From: Gemmatimonadota bacterium
GTDB taxonomy: Bacteria; Gemmatimonadota; Gemmatimonadetes; Longimicrobiales; Longimicrobiaceae
NCBI GenBank assembly: GCA_028287185.1
Contig: JAQBQD010000001.1
Location: 1 to 40,494 of the forward strand
Direction of reading: 5' to 3'
DNA: 40,494 bases
The notes below the pieces were generated by a model. It made no database searches and was not told where the DNA came from. It worked only from the letters and a program-made list of their open reading frames with translations. A program made the translations under genes and the position numbers. Below, piece by piece: positions 40,347-40,494 of the stretch. The first letter of the stretch is position 1, and the number at the start of each line of letters is the position of its first letter.

Positions 40347-40494
40347 ATGCCTCTTCGCCCGTCGTTCCTTGCGGCTGCGACCGTCGCCGCAATTGCCATG
40401 GCCGCGCGGCCCGGCGCCGCGCAGACGGCCCCCGCGCCCTCGCCGGCGTCCGTCTCCCTGGACAGCTCCGCGACGCCGGCCGCCGCGGCGCTGG
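40347..40494 (+). CDS. Secreted protein, N-terminal part
   Basis: The window ends inside this frame. A signal peptide (MPLRPSFLAAATVAAIAMAA, then RPGAA before QTA) is followed by an Ala/Pro/Ser-rich stretch. The style, cleavage before Gln, matches the other secreted proteins here. Function cannot be told from 49 residues. Confidence 0.65.
   Translation, partial: MPLRPSFLAAATVAAIAMAARPGAAQTAPAPSPASVSLDSSATPAAAAL

Overview
The window is a very GC-rich bacterial chromosome segment dominated by core translation, cell-wall and repair genes. I see no tRNA, rRNA, CRISPR array, insertion sequence or prophage. The gene families, the many GTG/TTG starts, GTGA/ATGA overlaps, secreted proteins with 'AQ' signal-peptidase junctions and a short Cys-rich RiPP-like peptide fit Gemmatimonadota, possibly Longimicrobiaceae. 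That placement is inference from family resemblance, not a measured result.

Layout. 1-1434 (+): end of a LytS-type kinase and its LytTR regulator. 1588-1776 (-): a 34-aa lipoprotein with its own strong promoter. 1964-6514 (-): dut, ald, pnp and rpsO. 6856-15086 (-): the rimP-nusA-ylxQ-infB-ylxP-rbfA-truB-ribF operon, led by a clear sigma70-type promoter and a leader with a U-tract hairpin just before rimP. 15575-18002 (-): murA, a small UbiK/phasin-like protein and pgeF, tightly coupled. 18262-21991 (+): a nitrilase-type amidase, a degenerate NAD-synthetase-like protein, two membrane-anchored helical proteins and a zinc phospholipase C-like protein. 22288-23201: msrA (+) and a DUF3072 protein (-). 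23318-27376 (-): gatC-gatA-gatB plus an alpha/beta hydrolase, all with overlapping start/stop codons. 27406-29360 (-): tandem secreted glycine-zipper paralogs, one frameshifted, one a possible remnant. 29682-32063 (-): pcrA/uvrD. 32474-32617 (-): the RiPP-like precursor with its own promoter and terminator. 32966-36574 (-): an alkyltransferase-like protein, a sensor kinase, serS and a lipoprotein. 36718-39893 (+): roadblock protein, single-domain response regulator, mannose-1-phosphate guanylyltransferase and a GlmU-like transferase, transcribed divergently from serS. The window ends in the start of a secreted protein.

The points most worth attention are these. (i) The 47-aa peptide looks like a class I lanthipeptide/pinensin-type precursor with no maturase nearby. 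(ii) GatA has glycine in place of both the catalytic lysine and the nucleophilic serine, and its GatB partner is also degraded in conserved motifs. (iii) A NAD synthetase appears split into an intact amidase half and a synthetase-like half without its SGGxDS loop. (iv) MurA carries Asp at the usual catalytic Cys position, the change that makes MurA insensitive to fosfomycin. (v) The rimP-nusA-infB leader contains an attenuator-like element. (vi) pgeF (peptidoglycan editing factor) is translationally chained behind murA.
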